NCBI GenBank assembly: GCA_900073065.1
Contig: FJOG01000042.1
Location: 186,001 to 250,000 of the forward strand
DNA: 64,000 nt
Source of the DNA: Phialocephala subalpina
Taxonomy: Eukaryota; Ascomycota; Leotiomycetes; Helotiales; Mollisiaceae
Reading direction: 5' to 3'
Under the pieces are notes generated by a model that saw only the letters and a program-made list of their open reading frames with translations, was not told the DNA's origin and searched no databases. This document shows, one piece after another, positions 24,081 through 34,609 of this stretch. The translations under genes and the position numbers were made by a program. How positions within the stretch are numbered: the stretch's first letter is position 1; each line of letters opens with the position of its first letter.

Positions 24081-25941
24081 ATGCCCCGAAAGACCTACGG
24101 GACCAAGCGTTCCGCTGTCTCCCGGGCCGCCGCTCTGATGTTTGGCGGAGCGGAGCAAAGATCTCCTCTGGCGGACGTCACCGATGCTATCACCAACCTC
24201 TCCATCCAGGAGAAAGAGGAGGAGCGCGGTAAGTTTCCAATATCTCCCGAGCGAGAGCATCCATTCCTATTCATACAATTGGGGATGTACCAACGAGATT
24301 CTGTCCACTTGATCAAATACAAACTCGAAACAGTCCACATTGGTCTAATCATGTCTGTCTCCAGATTACGATTCGGCCAACGCTAGCATCTACGATCCAG
24401 CAGACTCCAGCATCATTCCAACACCTACATCACTTCTCCCCCTCTGTGCCGCATACAAGACCGACACCAAGAAGAGTCTCTGGGTTGAGGACTGGACTGA
24501 CATCATAGGCGACAATGACAATCTCGTTAAGATTGCGGAAGCTTCCTACGCTGAAGTATACCGTGTCACTAATTCTGAAGGCACCTCAATCCTGAAGATC
24601 ATGCGAGTCAAGATGCCTGAGGTCCCCGAGTCACTGAATATCCTGACCGCCGTCGATGTCACAGACCTCATCAGCGAAATCCGAATTATGAATGCTCTTA
24701 CTGAGCATCCCGGCTTCGTTACGTTCAAGGGTGCTCATCTCGTCCAAGGACAAACTCCCCGTTGCCTTATTACAGCCTGGCATGAACACCAAGAAGGACT
24801 CAAGAAATATGCCGAGGAAAGTGCCAAGCGTGATGTCCAAGGACATGCTGAGCTACCTTCTGAGGAGGACGTTGAGGAGAATGGCGAAGACGGTGACGAC
24901 GAAGGTGGTGAGCAAGATGGCAAGCCAGTTGTTGGCGGGGAAGTCGACGAAGAAGCATATCACTTCCTCGACCCGAAGACCTACCAAGAAGAAGACATAT
25001 TCCTGATCATCGAGCTCGGCGACGCAGGCGATCCCCTTAACGACTGCGAACTCACCACTGTTGAGGAATTCTACGACATCTTCATCGGCACCACCATTGC
25101 TCTCGCTCGTGCTGAACTCACCAATGGCTTCGAGGTTTGTCCTCCCCTCCCTCTCCAAATAACCATCACTGACTTCCCACAGCATCGTGACCTCCACGAA
25201 AACAACATCTGCATCAAGCTCAAGGATGACTTTGTCGAGAATGATCCTAACAGACCCAAGAATTGCATCTCTAGCCTCTTAAGACTCAAATACGGCTTCT
25301 CAGGCTTAGAGATCACCATCATCGACTACGGCCTCTCGCGCGCCGAGCTTGTGAACGGAGAAATCATGTTCAAGGACCTTGAGCAAGATTTAGAAGTCTT
25401 CAAGGGTGTGGACGATGGTATCGCTGGGATTCAATATGATACCTATCGACGGTAAGAACTCTTCTTTCTTTAACCTCGACTTACTCTCTCGAGACCAAGA
25501 TACTGACTGATGACAATGACTTGCAGTATGCGAACCCATCTCATAGAAGGAACCCGCACCCACCGCCCCCTAAAATGGCACACCCCTACCACCTTCACAT
25601 CCTCAAAACTCAACCGCGACTGGTCCTCCCACATCCCCTACACCAACGTCCTCTGGCTCCGCTACCTCCTCTTCTTCCTGATTAACCGACTCAAGGAATC
25701 CCTCCCTACAGCTAAAGAGCAAAAGAAGCTCAAGCCTCACAGCAAGAAAGGCAGGATGACTGAGAGATTCAAGGAATTGGAAGAGGAGATTAAGGAGTTG
25801 AAGAGGAGATTGGATCCTAGGACTAAGAATGGGGCGTTTGGGTCGGCATTGGATGTGAGTGATTGGATGATGGGGCCGGGCGTGAGCTGGGTTGCGGCGG
25901 AGCAGGTCATGAATGAGGATGGGGAGAGTTTTCTGAAGTGA
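24081..25941 (+). CDS. Haspin-like serine/threonine protein kinase
   Basis: Exons 24081-24228, 24365-25134, 25183-25451 and 25527-25941 (introns 136, 48 and 75 nt) give 533 aa. An in-frame ATG at 24033 would add 16 residues; 24081 (MPRKTYG) fits the usual start better. The glycine-loop equivalent is EASYAEVYRV, followed by ILKIMRVK with the ATP lysine and SEIRIMNAL with the pairing glutamate. The GFVTFKGAHLVQG segment is characteristic of haspins. HRDLHENN (about 307) is the catalytic loop and IIDYGLSRAE replaces the usual DFG motif, as in haspin. Haspins phosphorylate histone H3 Thr3 in mitosis. An acidic insert (EEDVEENGEDGDDEGGEQ) lies between the lobes, and a coiled coil near 480-500 extends the C-terminus. 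Confidence 0.9.
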
Positions 25942-26461
25942 GGGGCGGATTTGTGATTGTACGGAAATGGGTGAGACATTGAGCATATGGGGCGTTTTCG
26001 TTGAGTTTCTGCATTGGGATGGAGCGAGGATACAAAATGGGGTTATGAAAGTACCGAAGCATCTGGGACATTGAAAATGGCGTAGGGCGCCTAGAAAAGA
26101 TGCATAGCAAATGGCGTTGACGAAATGAAGATACCTTGATTTTCAGACCCGTTTTCGAGTTTTGAATGTCCTAGAGATTCAGGAACAATGAATTGTGAAC
26201 CCTAGTGAATCTCAAGGAAGATGTTCAGATCGAATCACGGCCCTCCGAAGTCTAGGCTTCCAAGATCGATCTCAATGACCCAGATTTCCAGGGAGATTCG
26301 AATGCGAACAACATAGGATATTCAAGGCGCATCATCACCGATTCATCAACCTCCGATTCGAGCCTTCAAGATCGATCTCACAATATCCCAAGCCTACAAG
26401 GACATCCATAACCATCCACACCTCCACTTCGTACTCCCCATAGATCGAACCAAACCAACCC
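25942..26461. repeat. Intergenic with short tandem repeat units between haspin and glycosyltransferase
   Basis: The two genes converge across 520 bp. Two copies of the dispersed GGGACATT motif are seen (26051-26077 and a degenerate one at about 26165). The block CTTCCAAGATCGATCTCA (about 26255) recurs as CCTTCAAGATCGATCTCA about 110 bp further on, a two-copy degenerate tandem repeat. No gene is seen. Confidence 0.5.
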
Positions 26462-28281
26462 TCACCTCCCCGCCAACTCATCCACAGCATCAGCAATGAC
26501 TTTCATGGGATCAAAGCCCCTAATCTCCCCCCTCACTTCCTCAACTCTCCTCCTATACTTCCCCTCCTCCAACACCTCCAGAACAGCCTCCCTCACCGCA
26601 TCAGGACTCGGTGTTCCAGTCTTAAGTGGGATTCCAACACCACTCCATTCAACACGATCCGCAATATCCCTCTTATCAGCAAACAGTGGCGCTGCCACGA
26701 CCAACGGCACACCCCTGCTCACGGAATTCTGAAAACTTCCATATCCTCCATTCGTCACGAAACAGTCTGATACTGCCAGTAGGTCATCGAACGGGATCCA
26801 ATCCGCCACCCTCGCATTACCCGGAACCACAAAATCTTCAGGAAGAGCCGCGCCTTTCTTACCCAGCGCGACGAGAACGAGTATATCCGGGGAGTTGGCT
26901 AAAGCGTTCAGGGTGGGGATAATGAGGTCGCGATAGTTCAGGGTCATGGTTCCTTGGGAGACTGCTATTATTTTCTTCCTCTCCTTCNNNNNNNNNNNNN
27001 NNNNNNNNNNNNNNNNNNNNNNNNNNNNNNNNNNNNNNNNNNNNNNNNNNNNNNNNNNNNNNNNNNNNNNNNNNNNNNNNNNNNNNNNNNNNNNNNNNNN
27101 NNNNNNNNNNNNNNNNNNNNNNNNNNNNNNNNNNNNNNNNNNNNNNNNNNNNNNNNNNNNNNNNNNNNNNNNNNNNNNNNNNNNNNNNNNNNNNNNNNNN
27201 NNNNNNNNNNNNNNNNNNNNNNNNNNNNNNNNNNNNNNNNNNNNNNNNNNNNNNNNNNNNNNNNNNNNNNNNNNNNNNNNNNNNNNNNNNNNNNNNNNNN
27301 NNNNNNNNNNNNNNNNNNNNNNNNNNNNNNNNNNNNNNNNNNNNNNNNNNNNNNNNNNNNNNNNNNNNNNNNNNNNNNNNNNNNNNNNNNNNNNNNNNNN
27401 NNNNNNNNNNNNNNNNNNNNNNNNNNNNNNNNNNNNNNNNNNNNNTTCTCTTTCTTGGAATTTTGGATGATTTCTGACCACCATGATGGCAAGTCCTTAG
27501 TCGAATGAGTGACAGATGGAGGATCTCGCGGAAGTCCACCAGTAAAGCGTAAAGAAGGCGGGATGTCGGAGCGTGGGTATTCGAGACTAGGAGGACAGAG
27601 CTGGAGGAAGATATCTGAGAGTGAGATGACTGCGTTGTGTCGATATTCCTCAATCCCTCTTGCTCCTAGACTCGCGAGTGTAGAGTTCAATTCCCGCTGC
27701 ATAGGTCCCCATAGATCGACGTATGTCTTGTTCAATTCCTCATTTCGTTTTTGTCCTTCTGGTGAAGAGGAGGGAAGTATGCCTGAAGCTGGAGGCGCGG
27801 TATCGATGCTCAGTGCTAGAATGGGAAAGATTCCAACATGAGCGATGCCATTTGGTCGTTGTCCGGGGGCTTCAAGGAGAATCGGTAATGCGCCATGGAA
27901 ACTCGATTCTGGGAGTACGACGATGGGTTTCGATGGGTCGCTGGCAAGGCTGAAAGTGATGACTGATTGTATAGCTTCAATTTGAGCTGGTATAGTTTTT
28001 ATGAAGAAGGTTGTTACGTTCCAGTTCGCTCTTGCGTAGGGGTCTGTTGGTGCTCCCTGAGATTTGGAGGCGAGAGTGTCGTCGTGGAAGTCCCCCCATC
28101 CTGATGGTTCGGCGAACGCTGCGCCGATGTTCTGAATCTTGTCGCAGAATTTGCTGCTTGTGATGAACGTCACTTGGTATCCTAGATCCACAAGATGTCG
28201 CGAGATTGTAAGCATGGGTGTGAAGTGACTGACGAAGGGCATGGAGCAGACTATTACATGAGCTGTCATAGTTGCAGCCAT
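26462..28281 (-). CDS. UDP-glycosyltransferase (MGT/UGT type), interrupted by an assembly gap
   Basis: The N-terminal part (27446-28281) begins MAATMTAHVIVCSMPF with the usual SHFTPMLTISRHL helix and VTFITSS strand of GT-B acceptor domains. The C-terminal part (26462-26987) carries the UGT signature region, VADWIPFDDLLAVSDCF, then TNGGYGSFQNSVSRGVPLV and DKRDIADRVEWSGVGI, which bind the UDP-sugar. Both parts lie on the minus strand around 458 Ns. Sequence on either side is contiguous in the protein family, and leaving out the Ns gives one frame of 453 aa, a normal length. The enzyme is expected to add a sugar to a small hydrophobic acceptor in the cytosol; substrate unknown. A TATATATG-like box at 28371-28380 lies about 90 bp upstream. 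Confidence 0.85.
26988..27445. other. Assembly gap (458 N) inside the glycosyltransferase
   Basis: Run of unknown bases. The size is probably wrong: the coding frame is restored if the run is removed. Confidence 0.95.
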
Positions 28282-29195
28282 GACGTCGTTGCGAAGCACA
28301 CTGCAAGCAGAATTCATCAACCCTCTCCATCTCCGTTTATTAATAATTCAGAACGCTCGAAATATCGGAACATATATAAAATTGGCCAGGAAATCGCTGC
28401 AACTGCGGCCGCCGTGTATAGCAACTCCATCATTGCCGATCGAAGGTGGGGTCTTCTTGGATGCGACAGCTTTATCGCAACTGGCCAGGGCATTCTTGGC
28501 ACCTTCTTGTCATCAATACAAGCCCACAAAGAAAGAATATATCATTGGTGTACTCGTGTAAAGGAGGTTTCCCCGTTGAGTGCAGCACTGCGAACACTGG
28601 AAGCACGCTTGCTTGCTAGAAACTTTATCGCGAAAGCTGCACCTCGACGGCGCGTGGACGAATCAGTCGACTTGACTGAAGTATCAACCACAACTCAATG
28701 GGAAATGACAAAGAGACTTTCTTATCGTCAGAAATGTATTTTGAAATGTTTCTCCGTCAGATACAAAGAATCTGTTGCAGCTCGACGTATGCATAACATA
28801 CTTGCATCGCAGGAGAAATCAGTCATGTTACGCGGTCTCCTTCGTCCACCAAAATTTGTATGGGAGAGAGCGGCCCGCTAGTAGATGTTCAGTGACCCTT
28901 GAAATCGTGGCGATAGGGGTATTCAGAGCGCGTTTGAGCTATTGTAGATGCTCATGTCAGGGCAGGCGCGGGTGACTCCGTTTTCGGCCGGAAAAACTTT
29001 GCTTCCGAGATCCCTTGACTGAATCAAGACGTCAACTCTGCCAGGCGACAATAGCTGGTGAATCTGAACTGCGCTTACTAGCTATGCTATCTTGATAGAC
29101 TTTTCTTTCTTTTGCTATTCTGTACTACAACTTCCCACAAATGCACCTCCGATAACCCCCCACTTTCCAACCTGCCGCTCAAGTCGACACTCATC
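28282..29195. other. Intergenic between glycosyltransferase and nucleoside transporter
   Basis: About 900 bp separating two divergent genes. A TATA-like box serves the glycosyltransferase (28371-28380). A 228-codon plus-strand frame (28195-28881) overlaps the glycosyltransferase start in antisense; its composition and lack of resemblance argue for chance. The probable promoter of the transporter lies at 28900-29150. Confidence 0.5.
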
Positions 29196-30697
29196 ATGGC
29201 CGACAGGAACGCCGCCGACCGAGTTCGTGCTATCTTTGCGAAAGACAATGAGCAGGCGTATGTCCCAGTGTATTCCGACTCCGAAGGGGATCCAAATGAC
29301 CCACTAGTCCGCAGACCTCTCTTGATCGTCGATGATACCGTGGAAGATGGGTCTGACGACGAAGAGGAAGGCGATGTTGCTGGTCCGCAGGTAGAGTTCT
29401 CTTGGGCTGAATACTTGGTATTCATGCTGCTGGGTGTAGCTATGCTGTGGGCATGGTAAGAAGCACTACATTTCGATATCTCCCATCGGTTACTAACTCT
29501 TGCAGGAACATGTTCTTAGCAGCAGCTCCCTATTTCCAGACTCGATTTGCAGACAACGAGAAGATTCTGGCTTCCTTCCAACCTTCCATAACCTCCGTGT
29601 CCTGCGTCACCAACCTTGGCTCGATGTCCATCCTCGCAAGCATCCAAAAGAAAGCCTCCTACCCGCACCGAATCCTTTCTGCTCTAGGCATCAACATCGT
29701 CGTGTTTGGCCTCCTCGCTGTATCGACGACACACTTCCGAGGAGTATCGTCGACGGGATACTTAGTGTTCACACTGTTTATGGTATTCTTTGCATCTTTG
29801 GCAACAGGCCTCTGTCAAAACGGAGCTTTTGCTTTTGCAGCAAGTTTTGGACGACCGGAATATATCAATGCCATCTTGACGGGAAATGCGGTGGCGGGTG
29901 TACTTCCAGCATTGGCTCAGATCATCTCGGTCCTCTCAGTCCCATTACCGGACGCTTGGGCTTCTGCTGCCGAGCTGGACGTGATCATGGCTAAGGAGAA
30001 CACAACATCGGCATTTGCGTACTTCCTAACAGCTACCTTCGTCAGCGCCGTCACAGGATTTGCTTTCATACCACTCGTCCGGAAACACAACCGCATTTTG
30101 GAAGCCACGATGATGAACTCCATAACGAGCGTTGAGGAAGCCGAGCAATCGAAGCGGAAGGTGATCTCGATGTGGGTGCTGTGGAAGAAGACACACTGGC
30201 TCGCAGCCTCGTTATTTTTGTGCTTTGCTGTCACCATGTTCTTCCCAGTCTTCACACAGAAAGTTGTTTCTACGATTCCCGAAGACCAGGCCCCTCGACT
30301 CTTCCGATCAGCAGCTTTCATCCCCCTCGGCTTCCTCGTCTGGAATGTGGGTGATCTTGGTGGTCGACTAGTCACCCTCACCCCACTCAGGATGAAACAA
30401 CACCCCATCGTCCTGTTCATCATCTCGATCCTTCGAGTAGGGTTCATTCCTATGTATCTCCTATGTAACATCCAAGGCCACGGGGCCATCATCAACAGCG
30501 ATGTATTCTACTTATTCGTTGTACAATTCGGCTTTGGAATCACCAACGGCTGGCTAGGAAGCTCTTGTATGATGCAAGCAAACGATTACGTGGAGGAAGG
30601 AGAACGAGAAGCTGCGGGAGGATTCATGGTCTTGATGCTTGTGGCAGGTCTGACTACGGGGTCTTTGTTGAGCTTTTCCGCTGCTGGTGTATCGTGA
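29196..30697 (+). CDS. Equilibrative nucleoside transporter (ENT/SLC29 family, Fun26-like)
   Basis: Two exons, 29196-29455 and 29506-30697 (50-nt intron), giving 483 aa. An acidic cytosolic N-terminus of about 70 residues (EDGSDDEEEGD) precedes about eleven membrane segments. The first one (EYLVFMLLGVAMLWAWNMFLAAAPYF, crossing the intron) contains the family's conserved tryptophan-asparagine pair. Later hallmarks are GLCQNGAFAFAASFGRPEY and the C-terminal GFGITNGWLGSSCMM. Yeast Fun26 moves nucleosides and bases across the vacuolar membrane; similar placement is likely here. The ATG sits in a good context after a pyrimidine-rich leader. Confidence 0.92.
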
Positions 30698-31168
30698 TGG
30701 GTGAGCTGCTTTTGTGCTTATATTGCTTGACTTGGCGTTCTGCATTTGATAGGCGTTGGGCTTTTGTGCACTCATGGAAATTTTGATGCATGGTGTATGA
30801 TGGAATTTTGATTGATGGGTTGTGGTATAGATACTTCGAGCTGGAGTTGCGGGCATTGTTGGCATGGTTTGGAGTTTGCTGGGATGTCGTTAATCAAGAC
30901 TTTGTTATCACTTTCTTTCAGTACTAGCAAAGACAGTCTTGCCAAATGCTCTCATTATTGTGATACTATTTGAATTACTGTAATGGCCGTCCTTAACTCG
31001 GACAACGTAAGCCAGGTAAAGTCCCAGCAATTCAGGGACATTTACATAACCAACCTATTCCCTCCTATCGCAACCCCCGACTTTCAACCGACCTCGCTAA
31101 CACCCGTATAGATTTAAATAAGCCAAAACCCTGTCATCAAACAATATAGCGTTTGTAGCGCAACTGGC
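30698..31168. other. Intergenic downstream of the nucleoside transporter
   Basis: About 470 bp with no gene. It holds one clear copy of the dispersed palindrome (31021-31043, GTCCCAGCAATTCAGGGACATTT). A second A-box-like sequence, TAGCGCAACTGG, lies at 31156-31167 just before the tRNA-like gene. Confidence 0.5.
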
Positions 31169-31269
31169 GGGCTGCTGGTGAAGTGGAGATCACACCCTAC
31201 ATCTAGTGGCACCATTTGGGGTGTCACATTTTGGGTAGGGAGACGTGGGTTCAATTCCCGCGCAGTCCA
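31169..31269 (+). tRNA. Intron-containing tRNA-like gene, anticodon uncertain (UCU or CUA)
   Basis: A 101-nt cloverleaf can be drawn: acceptor GGGCTGC pairs with GCAGTCC (one G-T), D stem GTGA/TCAC with a loop carrying A14, GG and A21, anticodon stem CCCTA/TAGGG, T stem GTGGG/CCCGC with loop TTCAATT, and discriminator A. The A box TGGTGAAGTGG and B box GGTTCAATTCC match the Pol III consensus. A T7 terminator follows at 31272-31278. About 29 nt of intron sit in the anticodon loop and form an 8-bp hairpin (GTGGCACC/GGTGTCAC). With the best arm pairing the anticodon reads UCU (Arg) but position 33 is A rather than U; shifting the stem by one gives U33 and CUA. It may be a degenerate copy. Confidence 0.6.
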
Positions 31270-31271
31270 AG

Positions 31272-31278
31272 TTTTTTT
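31272..31278 (+). terminator. Pol III T-run terminator
   Basis: Seven consecutive T residues begin three bases after the tRNA-like 3' end, followed by further T-rich sequence, the usual Pol III stop signal. Confidence 0.65.
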
Positions 31279-31499
31279 CTTTTTGGTTGTTTTGTTTTTG
31301 AGGTTTTAAAGAGATCCAAGTGGAATGGTTAGATGGTACGGATATCTCCGATCGGTTAGGGTGTTGAAAGAGATGGGAGGAGTCATGTGGTTTGATGCTG
31401 GATGAAAAGGGGGAGGCTTCTGGAATAGGAAATAAAGGCGAAGGACTAGCGTTGACGCCAACGGAGAAAATTCAACGTCCACCGATCTCGAGAAAGTGA

Positions 31500-33588
31500 A
31501 GTTTGGGCTTGTTTTGAACGATCTACCTCTTTTGCAAGGACTTACCTCTCCTACAACAGTCGACCTTGACAATAGTGGTAAGTACTTATCCCTTCCTATC
31601 TTAGTTATATTCACTAGTATATTACTAACTTTACTTCAAAGAAATTATATCTTCTCCCAAAACTTTCTCTCTTATATAGCTATGACCTTCTCTCTTCACA
31701 AAAGCTACATTGGAAACACTGGTGAATATCAGTGTTCCCTACCTTTGTTGAACATTCACAAGTGCTTTGCTAACTTCACAAGGATAGCCTGCAGCAATTC
31801 AAGATCTTCTCTTGTACTTTCTGTTTCCCTATCTTCATTGGTTGTCTGCCAACTTGTTTGCCATCTTGACTCTCAACTGGCAATCCGAAGGACTTCAAGC
31901 TCTCTTGTTTGCTCGATACTCGACTCCTCCCCTCGAGGTACAAAAGGCCTTCCTCTTGAGCACCGCAACGTTGTCATGCGTTGGCTATCGTAGCCTAGCT
32001 TGTTTGATTGTCCTAGCCAGACTGGGGCATCGAAATTGCTGAACCCCCTCTGCATATCTCCCTCTACTGCTCAGAGCTGACTGTCAGCCAGATAGCCCTC
32101 GGCTCGGCTCGAGGGGTCCGGCCCCTGGTCGAGTGCTAGCCCCAATAACCTGTCCCCTTTTGTCGCTCGCTTCGTTGTCTCGAACCTTGAGGTACAAAAG
32201 GACCCTCGCCATCCCCGTCAAAACCATCTCTCCTACATACTTTTCGGCGCCCATCCTACCAATACCTATTGTCTACCACGTCGAGCATCGACTGTCAACC
32301 TCGATCGAAGAGGTCTTCAACTTCTCTTTCTTGCTCAAGAGTTGACACCCCTTCCACGTCAGCAGCTTAACGGTCTCCATTTTTCAGCCATCGGGCCACT
32401 TGTCTTGATCAAGGGTCAAGCTACTTGAATGTCCCATCGAGGCTGGGACATTGAGAACGCTGGAGGAGCTCTACGTGCCTTTACTACTCGGTGCTGACAT
32501 CAAGTCAGGCAGCTCTTCGGATAGTCCTTAGGCTAGTAAGGTACAAAACAAACTTCGTCTTCCTCTTCAAAACTTCTCTCCTGCATACCTTGCTATCTTC
32601 ATTCTTTCCACAACCACGATTGTCTGCCACTTCAATTTCTACCTACTCTTACACACATGACTAATTGTCATGTCAAGGCTGAGATATTTACAATGCTAAG
32701 TACCCTTCATAAACACTCCCTATCCTCCTCAGCACCAACTGTCAACTCAAGCAGCTCTTCAGCAAGTACCGGGGCTAGTGAGGAACAAACCGTCCTTCGT
32801 CCTCTTACATCCTTTTTCACGTCTCACCTTTCACACCTGCTGTCCACCACATCGAATCTCAGCCATCTGCTATTGTTTAGGAAGTCTTTCAACCCCTTTC
32901 AGCTGCTTGACCACCTTTATTGAGGTATGAGGAATCTCATTTTCCCCAAGCGGCCCGTCTTTTTATTCATTGCTTGATACTGACGGTGAGGCTGGGAGAC
33001 AGGAGCGGCTCACCGTCACAACCCGCTCCGATATTCGGACCGGAGGATAATCTCGCTGTCCCTAAGTTATCTGGGACATCCACTTGATCATCACAGGTAC
33101 GTTTTATGCCCCTTTTTCGAATATGCTTAGTATACATCGACTGACACTTGCCAGGAGTGCAATTGCATTATCCCCAGGCTACCTAAAACATTGAGATCAG
33201 ATATCTTAGGTTTGTTCCATACTCCTCCTCGACGTCTTCGGTACCCATGGTGACATCTTTCAGAAGCACAAACTCATTGTCCTGAGGTCCTCTGGAACAT
33301 CCTCTTGGCCATCAAGAAGTCTACCCCTTTATTGAAGTATGAACCCCTTTTCACACGTCTTGTCTACTATAGGAACAGCTCGGATTCAAGCGAATAGTCG
33401 TTCCTTCCTCATTTGCCTTGGATGTCGATGGACGTGCGCTAATGCAACGCTAGTACATTCAAGAAGCCCTTCGACCACCGAACCAAACCATCACTTCTAC
33501 ATATTTTTTCCCAACGAACCACCCGCAACACGACAATCTTATTGTCCCGAGATCCTCTGGAACATCCACCCCGCTATTTCCGCCCGAT
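31500..33588. repeat. Degenerate tandem/dispersed repeat array upstream of the zinc-finger locus
   Basis: Related blocks recur at irregular spacing. GAGGTACAAAAGG occurs at about 31934 and 32188, with weaker forms AAGGTACAAAACAAAC (32538) and GAGGAACAAACCGTCC (32779), the later ones followed by CTTCGTC. TCTCTCCTACATAC (32228) and TCTCTCCTGCATAC (32577) are shared as well. The GGGACATT-type palindrome occurs at 32430, 33057, 33277 and 33542. No frame longer than 165 codons is seen, and none is recognisable. The array may be an old transposon-derived or satellite-like region. Confidence 0.55.
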
Positions 33589-34609
33589 ATGGCTTCTCCT
33601 CTTCCACCCCGATCTCCGGACTATGTTACGTGCCCAGCTTGCCCCGAGGTCTTCCACTCCTATAGGCAGTTCAACGAACATTTTGATTCCGCCCACCTGA
33701 GCGACGAGGAGGGAGAGACTTCCGAGATGCCTCCCCGTGCGCGGTCGAACTCCTCCGGGCTCTTCATGTCGCCAGATCACGCGAGTTCAATGTCCCTTCG
33801 TGACAATAGCACTGCCGCACCAGCGCCCTCCACCGTGACCTCCACCGTGACACCCTCCACTACGGGTTCCAATCAGGGTACAGGTAGTGAGTATTCCTCC
33901 AGTGATTCCGGAAGCTTCGGAGATTCAGGGCTTCGACTAACATGTTTCTAGATATTGACAATCGTCCTCAAGGACCATGGGGCTGCACCATCGGCTCCTG
34001 CAGTGAATCGTATACCAGATGATATACGTTGAAGGAGCACATTCTTGATAGGCACCATGGCCATGCCCTCCCCACGCTGTCCGCCTGCCAGTTCTCGGGT
34101 TGCCAATATACATTTACGGTCAAGAATAACTATATCGACCATTGGAACAGTGACCACTACGATGAAGCCCTCGCCGCCGCTGTTGCCGCTGGATGGAAGC
34201 CGGAGTCTGCTCCCAAGCGTGCTGCTCGCACTGTCATCCGCCCTTCCGCTTTGAGACATTCAAGTGGACACGGTGATCCTTCGGTCCTCAAATGTCCAGA
34301 ATTCGGCTGCAACTTTACGAATGACGTGGAGGAAGAGATCAAGAAGCATTGGGAGGTGAGTTTTCGAATGTCCTTTTCATTGTCCCAATGTACACTGGAA
34401 CAATCAAGCCGCAAGATTCGGCGAGGCGCTTTAGTACCTGTTCCGGTCCTTTTCTTCGAGGTTCGAGCCGAGTTCGATCACATTTACGCCCAAGTAACTA
34501 GCCTTTTCTGCCGAGCTAACGAAATCTTTACTAGTCTGCACATCCTTCCTACATCGACTTCCCAGGCTCCATCCCCATCCGAAACAACAACAGAGCCAAC
34601 TTCGCAACC
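33589..34609 (+). pseudogene. C2H2 zinc-finger coding exons with an in-frame stop
   Basis: Exon 33589-33883 encodes MASPLPPRSPDYVTCPAC and a first finger (C-x2-C ... HFDSAH). After a 68-nt intron, exon 33952-34355 encodes three more fingers: WGCTIGSC..EHILDRHH, CQFSGC..HWNSDH and CPEFGC..HWE. The last histidine lies across the next intron, in exon 34535 onward (SAHPSYIDF), so the frame runs into the downstream nuclear protein. Within finger two, codon 34020-34022 is TGA where tryptophan (TGG) would fit. The cause could be a RIP-type G-to-A change, a sequencing error, or a real pseudogene with transcription restarting at 34610. The fingers suggest DNA binding. Confidence 0.55.

Noticed and set aside
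28195..28881. 228-codon plus-strand open frame overlapping the glycosyltransferase start
   Set aside because: It runs antisense over the start of a well-supported gene, has no domain or natural composition, and no promoter of its own; most likely a chance frame.
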